Positions 1 to 8,822 of a stretch of 64,000 nt of DNA are shown in pieces. Numbering within the stretch: the first letter of the stretch is position 1; each line of letters starts with the position of its first letter. The position numbers were made by a program, and so were the translations under genes. Source of the DNA: Thermoplasmatales archaeon (GTDB lineage Archaea > Thermoplasmatota > Thermoplasmata > Thermoplasmatales > Thermoplasmataceae); assembly GCA_016806715.1 (NCBI GenBank), contig CP060531.1, positions 1,101,966-1,165,965 on the forward strand, in the 5' to 3' direction. The notes below the pieces were generated by a model. The model was not told where the DNA came from and did not search any database. It saw only the letters and a list, made by a program, of their open reading frames with translations.

Positions 1-2
1 TT

Positions 3-752
3 GTTACGGAGCCATTGTCCGGTTTGAGCGAATTCATAGTAAAGAATAACAGGGTTTCAGCACCGGTAATTTCGGTACTTGCGTCCGTGGTCCTGATTTA
101 CGCGTCCCTCTTTATTTCAGAGATATTTCTTTTCATGGTTCCTGTAGCAGTTTTCCTCGTGATGCACTACACTAAAATGTACAGGATCAAGTCGAGAATC
201 TTTGGCAGCCTGATGATTTTCATAATTGTTGCAATTCTCGCAGCTGCTATATTCTCCGATAACGTTTACAGCTACAAGCAGTTACCTATATCCAGCACTT
301 CATCTTTTGGAACTATCTCAACCTACGTTACCCCATTCTCCGGTGTGAACGAGAACTACAATTTCACAATGGTGGTAAATGCAACTTCACCGGTGAACAT
401 AGGTCAATTCACTCCAACGATTAACATAACCAACGGGGCAAGCAACGTGGTAATACATCCGTCGGAAATCAGTCATTTGAACAAATCTTCTAAGGAGTAC
501 ATATTCTATTACGTCAGTAACAATCTGTCGGCTGGAATTTATACCTACAATTTTTCCCTGAACAACACACTATATATTTCCGACGGGCAAGGACCTATAA
601 ACACATACGAAACTACATATTTTGAGGCTAACGTTCCTGGTTACGTGATCAGTGACCTCATAATCTTCGAACTGGTATTCCTCATAGGAGTCTTTCTTGC
701 GAGAAGCATCTCAAACAGCAGGAGACATGATCCTCCGAAAAACACTAAATAA
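3..752 (+). CDS. Membrane-anchored protein with glycosylatable ectodomain, 5' partial
   Basis: I do not recognise the family. The frame is open to the left edge, so the true start may lie outside the window; a TTG at 15 is the first start-like codon inside it. Two hydrophobic segments at the N-terminus and a third soon after are followed by a soluble domain of about 120 residues rich in N-x-S/T sequons (NFT, NAT, NIT, NKS, NLS, NFS, NNT). A last membrane segment and a short basic tail (SNSRRH) close the protein. The layout suggests an extracytoplasmic beta-rich domain held between membrane helices. It ends 27 nt before the PhoU-type gene, which has its own TATA box, so co-transcription is not required. 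Confidence 0.7.
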   Translation, partial: VTEPLSGLSEFIVKNNRVSAPVISVLASVVLIYASLFISEIFLFMVPVAVFLVMHYTKMYRIKSRIFGSLMIFIIVAILAAAIFSDNVYSYKQLPISSTSSFGTISTYVTPFSGVNENYNFTMVVNATSPVNIGQFTPTINITNGASNVVIHPSEISHLNKSSKEYIFYYVSNNLSAGIYTYNFSLNNTLYISDGQGPINTYETTYFEANVPGYVISDLIIFELVFLIGVFLARSISNSRRHDPPKNTK

Positions 753-760
753 TTTATATA
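751..760 (+). promoter_or_regulatory. TATA-like box of the PhoU-type gene
   Basis: AATTTATATA is centred about 24 nt before the ATG at 780. That spacing fits an archaeal TATA box driving a leaderless transcript. Seen by eye only. Confidence 0.55.
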
Positions 761-779
761 GAAAATCAATCACATATAT

Positions 780-1757
780 ATGGAGAAAAGAGTCAGAAGG
801 ATCCAGTTGACAGGTGGGTCCACTTACATAGTTTCATTGCCCTCTGAATGGATAAAAGAAAATAAGTTGTCAAAGGGCAGCGAAGTCAGGTTGGAGGACA
901 TTAACGGCGACATTCTATTATCGTCAGATAAATATGCCAAGAAGGAAAACAACAAGATTCTCAGGATCTCTGACGGTATTGACCTGAAGGCCCTGGACCG
1001 AACACTGACATCACTTTATATCGCAAATTTTGACACAATAGTAGTGAAGAGCAAGGATCATATGAGTGCAACTGTGAGGGACGAGATAAGGAGATTCTCT
1101 AAACTTGTAATGGGTGTTGAGATATTCGAGGAATCATCGGATTCCATAGTATTGCAAAATGTTCTTGACTCATCATCTTTCCCGATATCCAATGCGATCA
1201 GGAGGATGTCTCTCAACGTCACAACCATGATAGCTGACGTGATAGAAGCTATCAAGAAGAGGGACGAAGCTCTATTCAGCAGCGTAATGGACAGGGACGA
1301 TGACGTCGATCGATATCAATGGTACATATACAGGGAAGTCAGAAAAAAGGGGAGAGACCTGGAGTCCAACCTCTTCTACCTGATCGTCTCCAGAATCCTC
1401 GAAAGGATCGCAGATCATGCAGTCAACATATGCGGGCTCTGGCTGGAGAATAGCTCCGGGAATATCGCAAAAGCTGACGGAATACTCGGCCCGCTTGAAA
1501 CATCTTTTAAGTTATACCAGGAATCCATGGAGGCATTTTATTCCAGGAATTATCCGGTCCTTAACGCACTGATAAGCAGAAAAGCCGAAATATCAGACCT
1601 TAAACGGGAGAAGTTGAACGAATTCAAAAAGGACAGAAACGTAACCCTCCTCTCCACTTCGATGGAAGAGGTTACGAGGATAGGCCATTATGCCACAGAT
1701 ATCGCTGAACTTGCCATGGACATGATACTTTCTGATCAGGACGACATAACGATCTAG
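780..1757 (+). CDS. PhoU-like regulator with N-terminal AbrB-type domain
   Basis: Likely a phosphate-uptake or stress regulator of the archaeal AbrB-PhoU type. Residues ~1-50 (RRIQLTGGSTYIVSLPSEW, then KGSEVRLE) match the swapped-hairpin SpoVT/AbrB DNA-binding fold. Residues ~115-320 are helical with PhoU-like repeats, including an ERIADHAVNI motif and a second HYATDIAEL motif. The length of 325 aa is normal for this fusion. No pst transporter genes lie nearby, so the phosphate link rests on the family only. The ATG sits about 24 nt after a TATA box, so translation is probably leaderless. The 3' end overlaps the convergent hydrolase gene by 4 nt. Confidence 0.82.
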   Translation: MEKRVRRIQLTGGSTYIVSLPSEWIKENKLSKGSEVRLEDINGDILLSSDKYAKKENNKILRISDGIDLKALDRTLTSLYIANFDTIVVKSKDHMSATVRDEIRRFSKLVMGVEIFEESSDSIVLQNVLDSSSFPISNAIRRMSLNVTTMIADVIEAIKKRDEALFSSVMDRDDDVDRYQWYIYREVRKKGRDLESNLFYLIVSRILERIADHAVNICGLWLENSSGNIAKADGILGPLETSFKLYQESMEAFYSRNYPVLNALISRKAEISDLKREKLNEFKKDRNVTLLSTSMEEVTRIGHYATDIAELAMDMILSDQDDITI

Positions 1758-2563
1758 AAATCTACCTTTTCTATTTTTACGTTCCCTGGCTCTCCGCTGA
1801 GGTAAGCAGCCTTAGTCTCGACATCGTGATTGAAAATGCACAGCGCATGGTCTCTTATAGCCTTGGCAATCAGCTTCTTTTTCCAGTACAGGGTATCCAT
1901 GGGGAAGCCATCGATGGCTGTTATATATGGCAGTTTTAGATGGAAAGCGGTTGGAATAAGATCTCCAAAGTACAATAGCTCCTCAGCTCCGGTTCTGTAA
2001 ACTATTACCTGGTGTCCGCGAGTATGTCCGCCCGTTTTCAGGACAGAAAGCCCGCCCTTTATACGCACTGACCCGTCAACAGGGTGGATCACTCCGCTGG
2101 ATTTTGGGTACCGCCTGTAACTACTCCTGGTGATTTCGTTTGGATGCCTCATGCCCAGTATCTCCTCCTTCTGTGCTATCAGAATGGCATTCTTGAACTG
2201 TGGCTTACCCTCTGCATTTAATGAATTTCCTACATGGTCAAAATGCAGGTGCGAATGAACGACGAAATCAAGGTTAACAGGATCCAGGTACTTCTCAACC
2301 TGTCTATATAGTCCATCTCCCCTCTCGACTTCGTAGATCCTGTTAAATTTCTCATCATCGACATTGCCGATTCCAGAATCAATCAGTGCACTGAATTCAC
2401 TATTCATGATCAGCGGTATGTTAAGGGCAAGACGCACCCTGAAATTGGAATTTGCGGTAAATGACTTGGACCAGACAGGCCTTGGAACAATCCCGAAGAA
2501 TGCACCGGGATCAAGCGAAAAATATCCATCAGACAGTAGTCTTACTTCAGACTGGAGAGACAT
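1754..2563 (-). CDS. Metallo-beta-lactamase-fold hydrolase
   Basis: A zinc-dependent hydrolase of the MBL superfamily, closest in layout to the N-acyl homoserine lactonase/glyoxalase II-like group; the substrate is unknown. The metal motif HSHLHFDH (around residue 95) is present, followed by the later ligands in HTRGHQ, FGD and FNHD. At 269 aa it is a typical single-domain size. No signal peptide is seen, so it is likely cytoplasmic. It is convergent with the PhoU-type gene (4-nt overlap) and divergent from the SHOCT membrane protein. Confidence 0.82.
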   Translation of the reverse strand: MSLQSEVRLLSDGYFSLDPGAFFGIVPRPVWSKSFTANSNFRVRLALNIPLIMNSEFSALIDSGIGNVDDEKFNRIYEVERGDGLYRQVEKYLDPVNLDFVVHSHLHFDHVGNSLNAEGKPQFKNAILIAQKEEILGMRHPNEITRSSYRRYPKSSGVIHPVDGSVRIKGGLSVLKTGGHTRGHQVIVYRTGAEELLYFGDLIPTAFHLKLPYITAIDGFPMDTLYWKKKLIAKAIRDHALCIFNHDVETKAAYLSGEPGNVKIEKVDF

Positions 2564-2645
2564 AATTCCACATGTGCTTCAGAGTATAAAATCCTCTGAA
2601 ACCAATAAACATACTTATGTACCTGCGCAGTTGGTTGTGAGAAAT

Positions 2646-2653
2646 ATTTATAT
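2646..2653 (+). promoter_or_regulatory. TATA-like box of the SHOCT membrane protein gene
   Basis: ATTTATAT lies about 29 nt before the ATG at 2679, in the divergent region between the hydrolase and this gene. Visual call. Confidence 0.5.
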
Positions 2654-2678
2654 ACATTCTAATTAGTTAACGCTTACT

Positions 2679-3251
2679 ATGGACGATAATGATCAGGGAA
2701 GCATGACTGCGGGTTTGATAACTGCCCTGCTGTTGATGCTGGTCCTTGGTTTGTTTTATTTCGTTTATGCCCTTATAGCCGGCATCATAGCCGGAATAGT
2801 CTCGCGTCGTACTGCAAAGGGCGCCATCGGATCACTTATCGGTTCAGCAATAGTAGCGGCCGTTATTTTGATATTGTCTTTATATGAATTTTCATCAGCT
2901 AAATCATTCCTGACAAGCGACCTTGGGAATGGACCATATGTGTCCGGACTCATCGGTTTACTGCAATCTTACAGTTCACTGACCCTGACCGGGGCCATCA
3001 TAACTTCGGTCGTGAATCTTGTAATTCCTGTCACTGCTGGAGGTTATATCGGCGGGTCACTGGTTGGAAGGCGGTACGCAATTGAGAACGCCCCGGTTGT
3101 AGAAGTCAGCAAGCCAGCCCCTGCCAAGACACAAGCACCCCCTCCCGATCAGGACAAACAGTTGCAGAGACTGAAAAAGATGCACGAGTCTGGAACCATA
3201 TCAAACGAGGAGTACGAGAATCTCAAGAACAGGTTCACCGGTGATCGCTGA
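2679..3251 (+). CDS. Membrane protein with C-terminal SHOCT motif
   Basis: Four or so hydrophobic segments fill residues ~12-125, with glycine-rich packing (GSLIGSAIVAAVIL, GGYIGGSLVG). A proline-rich linker (PAPAKTQAPPPDQ) follows, then a SHOCT-type C-terminus of about 30 residues (LQRLKKMHESGTISNEEYE). SHOCT motifs are short helical modules thought to mediate oligomerisation; no enzymatic role is implied. The next gene starts about 25 nt downstream and ends in a similar motif, so the two products may work together. Confidence 0.75.
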   Translation: MDDNDQGSMTAGLITALLLMLVLGLFYFVYALIAGIIAGIVSRRTAKGAIGSLIGSAIVAAVILILSLYEFSSAKSFLTSDLGNGPYVSGLIGLLQSYSSLTLTGAIITSVVNLVIPVTAGGYIGGSLVGRRYAIENAPVVEVSKPAPAKTQAPPPDQDKQLQRLKKMHESGTISNEEYENLKNRFTGDR

Positions 3252-3276
3252 TTCAACGATTTGGAGAAAGTATAAA

Positions 3277-4014
3277 ATGGCAAAGTTATTCAATAAAAAA
3301 ACTGGAAAAAAACAAAGGGAAGAGGTAAGGACAAAGATTGAGGTGATCACGGTCGGAGACACTCCGCCTATTGTTGAAGCAAGAAAGATGATAGGGGATA
3401 ACAATCCACGCGGCGCAATAATAAATTCATTTAATGCTGTCAAGTCAGATTATATAAAGTTCTTTGGGCTAAAGCAGGCCGGAAGAGAAACCGCAAGGCA
3501 ATTCCTTTTAAGGTCGTTCAGGGAGATAAACGTGATTGTTCCCGAAGACTCAATGATGGATACAGTTATTTTCCTGGATTCGGTAAAATCTCCACCCTCA
3601 ACCCTGCCAAAGGATCTGGAAAACAGGTTCACGGTACTGAAGAAAATAACTAATTTTTGCCTGAACTATTATGAAAGGGCCAAATTCTCTGACCCGATGG
3701 AGGTTGATGAAGGGAAAATCATAGAGAAGCTCGAGGACATCTACACTTATATGGATATAACCAAGCTTTATTTCCCATATGGAAAAGTATCTTCAAGGGA
3801 AGTCAACGAGGTTGTTTCACACACAGGAACGGCCGAAGAAATCCAGGCTTTTTCATCCGAAGACAATCTCTCCGGATCCGAGGCGGACGCCGGCATGGTA
3901 GAAGACATGCTCAAATCAGGCATCATAAACCAGGAAGAGTACGAAAAACTGATATCAAAAGTTAATGGTAACAGCGGGGAAAAAAAGGACGGAGAGACGG
4001 ATCAGTCGCCTTGA
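3277..4014 (+). CDS. Soluble protein with SHOCT-like tail, unknown function
   Basis: I do not recognise the body of this protein. I chose ATG 3277 (MAKLFNKKTGKK) over an upstream GTG at 3241, which would overlap the preceding gene. The first ~200 residues look globular and helical with no membrane segment. The C-terminus (MVEDMLKSGIINQEEYEKL) resembles the SHOCT tail of the gene just upstream. The pair probably forms one transcription unit, and the shared tail suggests a membrane-recruited partner. Its 3' end overlaps the convergent synthetase gene by 13 nt. Confidence 0.68.
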   Translation: MAKLFNKKTGKKQREEVRTKIEVITVGDTPPIVEARKMIGDNNPRGAIINSFNAVKSDYIKFFGLKQAGRETARQFLLRSFREINVIVPEDSMMDTVIFLDSVKSPPSTLPKDLENRFTVLKKITNFCLNYYERAKFSDPMEVDEGKIIEKLEDIYTYMDITKLYFPYGKVSSREVNEVVSHTGTAEEIQAFSSEDNLSGSEADAGMVEDMLKSGIINQEEYEKLISKVNGNSGEKKDGETDQSP

Positions 4015-5897
4015 CCGGTTGCTCTCAGTTCCCTGCCTATCTGCGAGACCTCATTGATTATTGCAAGGTCTTCCATGTTGCTTGTATCACCAATATTTTC
4101 GCCAATAAATGCTTTTTTCAGTATTCGCCGCATTATCTTACCATTTTTTGTTTTTGGCAATCGCTCAAGATGAATTATGTATTTTGGAGAAAACGATTTT
4201 CCAAGGTCGTTCTCAATTTGTTTTTTCACTCCCTGTTTCAAGTCCTCACTTTCCATTCCGAGGTAGAAGACGCATATCGCTTCCCCCTTTATGTCGTCGG
4301 GTATTCCAGTCGCGGCACTTTCCAGTACCCCATTCACTTTCATCACAACATTTTCTATTTCGTTAGGTCCGATCCGCTTCCCTGATACTTTTATTACTTC
4401 GTCGGATCTGCCATATAGATAGAAATATCCCTCGTCATCCATCTCCGCCCAGTCACCCTGCGACCATGTGTCTGCAAACTTTCCCCAGTACGCTTCCCTG
4501 TACCTTTCCGGGTCTTTCCACAATCCTCTCGTCATCGAGGGGCAGTGACTTCTGGATACAAGGTATCCTACCTCGTTATGCACCTCATTTCCCTCTTCGC
4601 TAAACACTGATACATTCATCCCCAACCCCCTGTAAAGGCATCTTGGCTTGAGAGAAATGGCAGGGTTTGATGCGAGAAAGCATCCTATTATGTCAGTTCC
4701 ACCGGAGACGTTTGATATGGGGGTGGTCGACCCTCCCAGATGCTCGAACAACCACATCCATGATTCATTGTCCCACGGTTCCCCTGTAGATCCGAACACC
4801 CTGATCCCCTTCATTGGAGCCTTGATGCCCCTGTGCTTCATCAGCCTGACGTATGTTGGAGAAAGACCGAGAAGTGTTATGCCGTTATTTTCTATAAGCT
4901 TCCAGACTCTGGTAGAGTCGGGATAATCCACAGCTCCATCGTACACAAAAATTGCTCCGCCGAGGGCATTGGCCCCAATAATTGCCCATGGCCCCATCAT
5001 CCAGCCTAAATCCGTGATCCAGAAAAGGCGATCTCCTTTCCTGAAATCCATATAGTATTTTACTTCCTTGACTATGTTGATAAAGCTTCCGCCATGGACG
5101 TGCATTGTTCCCTTGGGCTTTCCGGTGGTCCCTGAAGTGTAGAGCATTATTGCAGGGTCCTCACTCTCCATTTCAATGCTTTTCGTGTAAGTTCCGGAAG
5201 AAGCAAGGCTGTAGAAGTCGTACTCATCTTTTCCAGGCGCCTTGAGATCAAGTGCTATTATCTTAATGCCCTCAACAGCCCTGACGCCATCGATGACATC
5301 AATATTCCTGCCCTTTCTCGAGGTTGAGGATACTGTGAACAGAATTTTTATTCCCGCATCCTGGACCCGGGTGCGGACTGCATCTATTCCATACCCGGAA
5401 AACATTGGTACTGCTATAGCACCTATTCTCATTATGGAATACAGTGCCATGATGCTCTCTTTCACAAGGGGCATGTAAATGCCTATGCGGTCTCCGCGCT
5501 TAACGCCAAGTTTCTTCAGAGAGCCGGCCAGCTTCCCCGTAATCATGTCGAGTTCGGCAAACGATACCTGTCCTCGTATTCCGCTCTCCGTTTCATAAAC
5601 AATGGCTGCTTCATTGCTTTCACTGTATCTTTCAACACAGTTTCTCACTATATTTATTCCGCCTCCAACAAACCATCTTGTCCACATTTTTCCAAGTGAA
5701 TCGTCAAATACTTTCAGGTACGGTTTTGTGAAATCTATGTTGCAATCCTCTATCACAGCATTCCAGAACCACTCCTGTTCATTATCGGCCCGGTCATACA
5801 GTTCACTGACAGTATTCATTCCGTGTCTGGCAGCCAGTTTCATGATATTTGTGCTCCTGACTTTCTCAGCATCTGGGACGTAAACGTACTTGCTCAT
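4002..5897 (-). CDS. Acetyl/acyl-CoA synthetase (AMP-forming)
   Basis: Activates a short-chain carboxylate to its CoA thioester through an acyl-adenylate, using ATP and CoA in the cytoplasm. The P-loop-like motif YTSGTTGKPKGT is at residues ~253-264, and the adenylate motifs YLYGRSDEVIKVSGKRIGP and PKTKNGKIMRR are both present. In the last motif K587 is the catalytic lysine that acyltransferases can modify. The length of 631 aa fits acetyl-CoA synthetase-like enzymes (ACS/acetoacetyl-CoA synthetase size). Substrate choice cannot be settled from sequence reading alone. It is a single gene, convergent with the SHOCT pair. Confidence 0.85.
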   Translation of the reverse strand: MSKYVYVPDAEKVRSTNIMKLAARHGMNTVSELYDRADNEQEWFWNAVIEDCNIDFTKPYLKVFDDSLGKMWTRWFVGGGINIVRNCVERYSESNEAAIVYETESGIRGQVSFAELDMITGKLAGSLKKLGVKRGDRIGIYMPLVKESIMALYSIMRIGAIAVPMFSGYGIDAVRTRVQDAGIKILFTVSSTSRKGRNIDVIDGVRAVEGIKIIALDLKAPGKDEYDFYSLASSGTYTKSIEMESEDPAIMLYTSGTTGKPKGTMHVHGGSFINIVKEVKYYMDFRKGDRLFWITDLGWMMGPWAIIGANALGGAIFVYDGAVDYPDSTRVWKLIENNGITLLGLSPTYVRLMKHRGIKAPMKGIRVFGSTGEPWDNESWMWLFEHLGGSTTPISNVSGGTDIIGCFLASNPAISLKPRCLYRGLGMNVSVFSEEGNEVHNEVGYLVSRSHCPSMTRGLWKDPERYREAYWGKFADTWSQGDWAEMDDEGYFYLYGRSDEVIKVSGKRIGPNEIENVVMKVNGVLESAATGIPDDIKGEAICVFYLGMESEDLKQGVKKQIENDLGKSFSPKYIIHLERLPKTKNGKIMRRILKKAFIGENIGDTSNMEDLAIINEVSQIGRELRATGQGD

Positions 5898-6008
5898 CTT
5901 TTGGTCTATACGATAAACTGCTATAATTTTTTGTGGAAATTGTGATGGTGAACCTTGAGGGTTTCAGGAAATTTTAAAATAGAGCTTGACCAATAACTGT
6001 GGGATTAA

Positions 6009-6524
6009 TTGAATGGAAGTATTTATGAACGTGAGCTTGCGACCCTATTGTCCGGTAACCCTGCATATATCAGCAAAATGTATAAAAATGCCGGGGAGAA
6101 CGCCATAGCAATAATGCGCACTCTCGAGGAAAGGCCATTCTACGTCACGAGGGCCGCCGGATCGCTTGGAGCAGATCTGATAGCCCTCAGGAATGATCTA
6201 TCGCTTGTCATAGAAGTAAAGTCATCAATAAAGAACAACCTTATGTTTACGGAAGCGTCCGGACAGAGACAGGAGCAGGCTGAAAGACTCCAGGAGAAAT
6301 GCTCAAAATCCGGGCTCTTCATTACTTACGCATACAGGCTGAAAGGTTATCATGGCGATTCCTGGAGGCTGTTCTCAATTCCGGGAAATCCAAAGGGAAA
6401 TTTGCGCTATACTTACGAGATTTTACCAAAAATACAAAAAACACGGGACGGGAATTTCACTCTCCACTGGGAAGAGGGAATCCCGCTTGTAAAGTTTATA
6501 GATTATGTCAATCAAAAAATATAA
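6009..6524 (+). CDS. hjc: Holliday junction resolvase Hjc-like nuclease
   Basis: A structure-specific endonuclease that cuts four-way junctions in archaeal recombination. The nuclease core is visible: YEREL near the N-terminus, then RAAGSLGADLIAL and VIEVKSS, giving the E...GxD...ExK metal-binding set. It is 171 aa, longer than many Hjc proteins (about 125-145), because of an insert of ~25 residues after YEREL and a C-terminal extension. The TTG at 6009 directly follows an in-frame stop and is needed to include YEREL; the next ATG (6078) would remove that motif. The gene is convergent with the aminotransferase. Confidence 0.8.
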   Translation: MNGSIYERELATLLSGNPAYISKMYKNAGENAIAIMRTLEERPFYVTRAAGSLGADLIALRNDLSLVIEVKSSIKNNLMFTEASGQRQEQAERLQEKCSKSGLFITYAYRLKGYHGDSWRLFSIPGNPKGNLRYTYEILPKIQKTRDGNFTLHWEEGIPLVKFIDYVNQKI

Positions 6525-7904
6525 TTATTGAAGGGACTGCTTGATTGCTTTTTCCAGAGTCTCAATGCCCATTTCAACCTGTATCTTGTTGACATTGAGT
6601 GCGGGGATCAGTCTTATTGCACTAACGCCGGTTGAAAGCAGCAGGAGGCCATTTTTGTAACTGGACATTTCCACTTTGTCTCTAAGTTTTGCATCCGGCT
6701 CTCTTGTCCTCTGATCCTTAACAAAGTCAATGGCAAGCATCAATCCCATACCCCGTACGTCACCTATCTGAGGATATTTTTCCTGGAGTTCATTCAGTCT
6801 CTTCTTCATGTATTCTCCCTGGAGCTTGGCATTCTCTACAGCTCTCTCCTTCTTCATTGCTTCTACAGTTGCTATACAGGCAACTGATGCAAGAAGGTTT
6901 CCGCCAAAGGTGTTTGAGTGCAAGCCCTGCTGGGGGAAGTCCAGGTCTGCCCTGACAACCGAAGCACCCATGGGTATTCCGGATGCGATCGACTTGGCAA
7001 GTGACATTATCTCAGGTTCCACTCCAAAGTGCTCGGACGCAAACATTTTACCGGTTCTTCCAAATCCGGACTGAACTTCATCCATTATTGTAATAATGCC
7101 ATTGTCCTCAGCAAGCTTTTTCAGTTTCTTGTGGAAATTCATCGGTGGAACTATGTACCCTCCCTCTCCCTGTATCGGCTCAACCAGGAATGCAGCAATG
7201 TCTTCTGGAGGAACCTGCATCTTGAAAACGTACGTTTCTATGTAGTCCAGGACCCTGTTTGTGAGTTCATCCGGGCTCTCGTAACCATCTATGCCGAACG
7301 GGTTTCTGTATGGGTTCGGGAAAGGTACATGTGTAACGCCTCCCATCCAGGGGAACAGCCCCTTGTGCTGGGTTGACTTGGATGCGGTGAAGGCAAGGGA
7401 ACCCTGCGTCCTGCCATGAAATCCGCCTATAAATGCAATGAATTGCTGTCTTCCCCTGTGAATCTTCGCAAGCTTAAGTGATGCTTCATTAGCCTCGGTT
7501 CCGCTATTCGAGAAAAATACCTTCTTGTCAAATTTTCCCGGTGTTATTTCTGTAAGTACCTTGGCGGCGTCTACCTGCTCCCTGTAGTAATAGTCGGTTC
7601 CGGCAAAATGCCATAGCAATTTCAGCTGCTGCTGTACTTTTTCAGTGATGTAGGGGTGCACGTGTCCCATATTTGTAACGCTTATCCCGCTTGCAAAATC
7701 CAAAAATACATTACCGTCAACGTCTTCGACAAAAACCCCACTGCCTCTCTTTCCGACAACCGGAAGTGACTTTGTGCTAGTCACGAGATACTTTGAGTCC
7801 AATTCAATTACTTTCCTTGCTTCTGGCCCAGGCAATTCAGTCTTTATTGAGATCCTCGTCATCTTGTTTGGTTCTGTTTTTCCCGCTTCAGTTAATGTGT
7901 CCAT
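6525..7904 (-). CDS. Class III PLP aminotransferase (GabT/ArgD-like)
   Basis: A PLP enzyme of the acetylornithine/4-aminobutyrate aminotransferase family. Diagnostic stretches are SNSGTEANEASLKLAK (phosphate binding), FIGGFHGRTQGSL, IIMDEVQSGFGRTG (Asp that contacts the PLP nitrogen) and AKSIASGIPMGA (the Schiff-base lysine). The length of 459 aa fits the archaeal GABA-type group, which also includes amino-acid racemases, so the substrate is open. The ATG is 27 nt from a TATA box on the same strand, pointing to a leaderless message. There are no arginine or polyamine genes next to it. Confidence 0.83.
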   Translation of the reverse strand: MDTLTEAGKTEPNKMTRISIKTELPGPEARKVIELDSKYLVTSTKSLPVVGKRGSGVFVEDVDGNVFLDFASGISVTNMGHVHPYITEKVQQQLKLLWHFAGTDYYYREQVDAAKVLTEITPGKFDKKVFFSNSGTEANEASLKLAKIHRGRQQFIAFIGGFHGRTQGSLAFTASKSTQHKGLFPWMGGVTHVPFPNPYRNPFGIDGYESPDELTNRVLDYIETYVFKMQVPPEDIAAFLVEPIQGEGGYIVPPMNFHKKLKKLAEDNGIITIMDEVQSGFGRTGKMFASEHFGVEPEIMSLAKSIASGIPMGASVVRADLDFPQQGLHSNTFGGNLLASVACIATVEAMKKERAVENAKLQGEYMKKRLNELQEKYPQIGDVRGMGLMLAIDFVKDQRTREPDAKLRDKVEMSSYKNGLLLLSTGVSAIRLIPALNVNKIQVEMGIETLEKAIKQSLQ

Positions 7905-7924
7905 ATGTGTTCATTTTTAGCATT

Positions 7925-7937
7925 AATATATATTTAA
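7925..7937 (-). promoter_or_regulatory. TATA-like box of the aminotransferase gene
   Basis: Read on the minus strand this is TTAAATATATATT, centred about 27 nt before the ATG at 7904. It fits a leaderless archaeal promoter. Confidence 0.55.
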
Positions 7938-8395
7938 CTGAATGAAAATCGAATTACTTATACGAATTTCGTAATAAACTCATCCTTCTCTTCTTAGTGC
8001 AAGTATCAAGGAATCTGGCTGAGTTGTGCCGATCAATGTAATTTTCAACGTGACTCGGAGAAATAATAGAGCCCCCATACCTGTTTCAGAAACATACGAC
8101 TCACTTATCACCGTATTTGAGCGATGACTCATTTACTCCAGTTGAAATGTCGCAGAGCGTAACCCTTCTGAGAGTTCATCCGGATTTCGAACGTCCAAGT
8201 AATGATGAACCCTTGGACTGTTCTATAACAACCTTAGAGAATCTGGAATATGGGCGGTCCGGAGGTAGTGGTGGATTTTTCATCGTAGTTAAGGATAAGT
8301 ATTTCAAGCCGCTGATTCCATGATACTTTGTAGCCATTAGTGCAGGAAGAAATGGATTAGAAAAAAGTAAATACGCAGATAAGAATAGAGATTCA
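7938..8395. other. Intergenic stretch without recognisable gene
   Basis: About 460 nt between the aminotransferase promoter and hicB. Short open frames exist on both strands, but none has a recognisable motif, start signal or typical composition. It marks the left edge of an accessory stretch of transposon debris and a damaged toxin-antitoxin pair. Confidence 0.4.
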
Positions 8396-8605
8396 ATGAC
8401 CTTGAAGTACAGAGTGATTCTGGAACCGGGTGAAGACGGATGGATAGTTGCAACGGTTCCCGCAGTCAACGGTTGTGTTTCTCAGGGCAAGACCAGGGAA
8501 GAGGCACTGGCAAACATCAAGGAGGCTCTAGAGGGTATTCTTGAGGTCAAGAAACAATTCGGGGATCCTATACCTGAGGAAACGGAAGTTGAGGTAAATG
8601 CCTAA
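8396..8605 (+). CDS. hicB: HicB-family antitoxin
   Basis: The antitoxin of a type II HicAB module: it binds and neutralises the HicA mRNA interferase and usually represses its own operon. The 69 aa form the typical partial RNase H-like HicB fold: KYRVILEPGEDGWIVATVP, then GCVSQGKTREEALANIKEA. The C-terminus is short, without the extra ribbon-helix-helix or HTH domain found in longer HicB proteins. The ATG overlaps an upstream frame with no clear function. Its last codons overlap the ATG of hicA by 8 nt. HicB precedes HicA here, an order seen in some modules. Confidence 0.82.
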   Translation: MTLKYRVILEPGEDGWIVATVPAVNGCVSQGKTREEALANIKEALEGILEVKKQFGDPIPEETEVEVNA

Positions 8606-8822
8606 ACTCCCCGTTGTTTCCGGAAAGGATTTCATTAAGGTTTTGGAAAAAATCGGCTTCGTGTAAATACGACAGGTGGGAAGCCACATAATCCTGAGGC
8701 GATCGGCAGACGCTTTATCGGTATCGGTACCAAACCACAGTGAACTGCATAAAGGATTGTTGAATTCTCTTTTGAAATCTGTTGGCCTGAGCAGGGAAGA
8801 GTTAATCAAGCTACTCAGATAA
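8598..8822 (+). pseudogene. hicA: HicA toxin with in-frame TAA stop
   Basis: HicA is a small dsRBD-like mRNA interferase. Codons 1-22 read MPKLPVVSGKDFIKVLEKIG then FV. Codon 23 is TAA (8664-8666), after which the same frame continues for 51 residues with all expected HicA features: IRQVGSHIILRR (the catalytic GSHxIL motif), VPNHSELHKGLL and LSREELIKLL, before a normal TAA at 8820. The total of 74 codons equals a full-length HicA. No frameshift is needed; one nonsense codon separates the N-terminal helix from the catalytic histidine. A truncated product would lack activity. A restart inside the gene looks unlikely, since no good start codon follows the stop. Confidence 0.82.
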
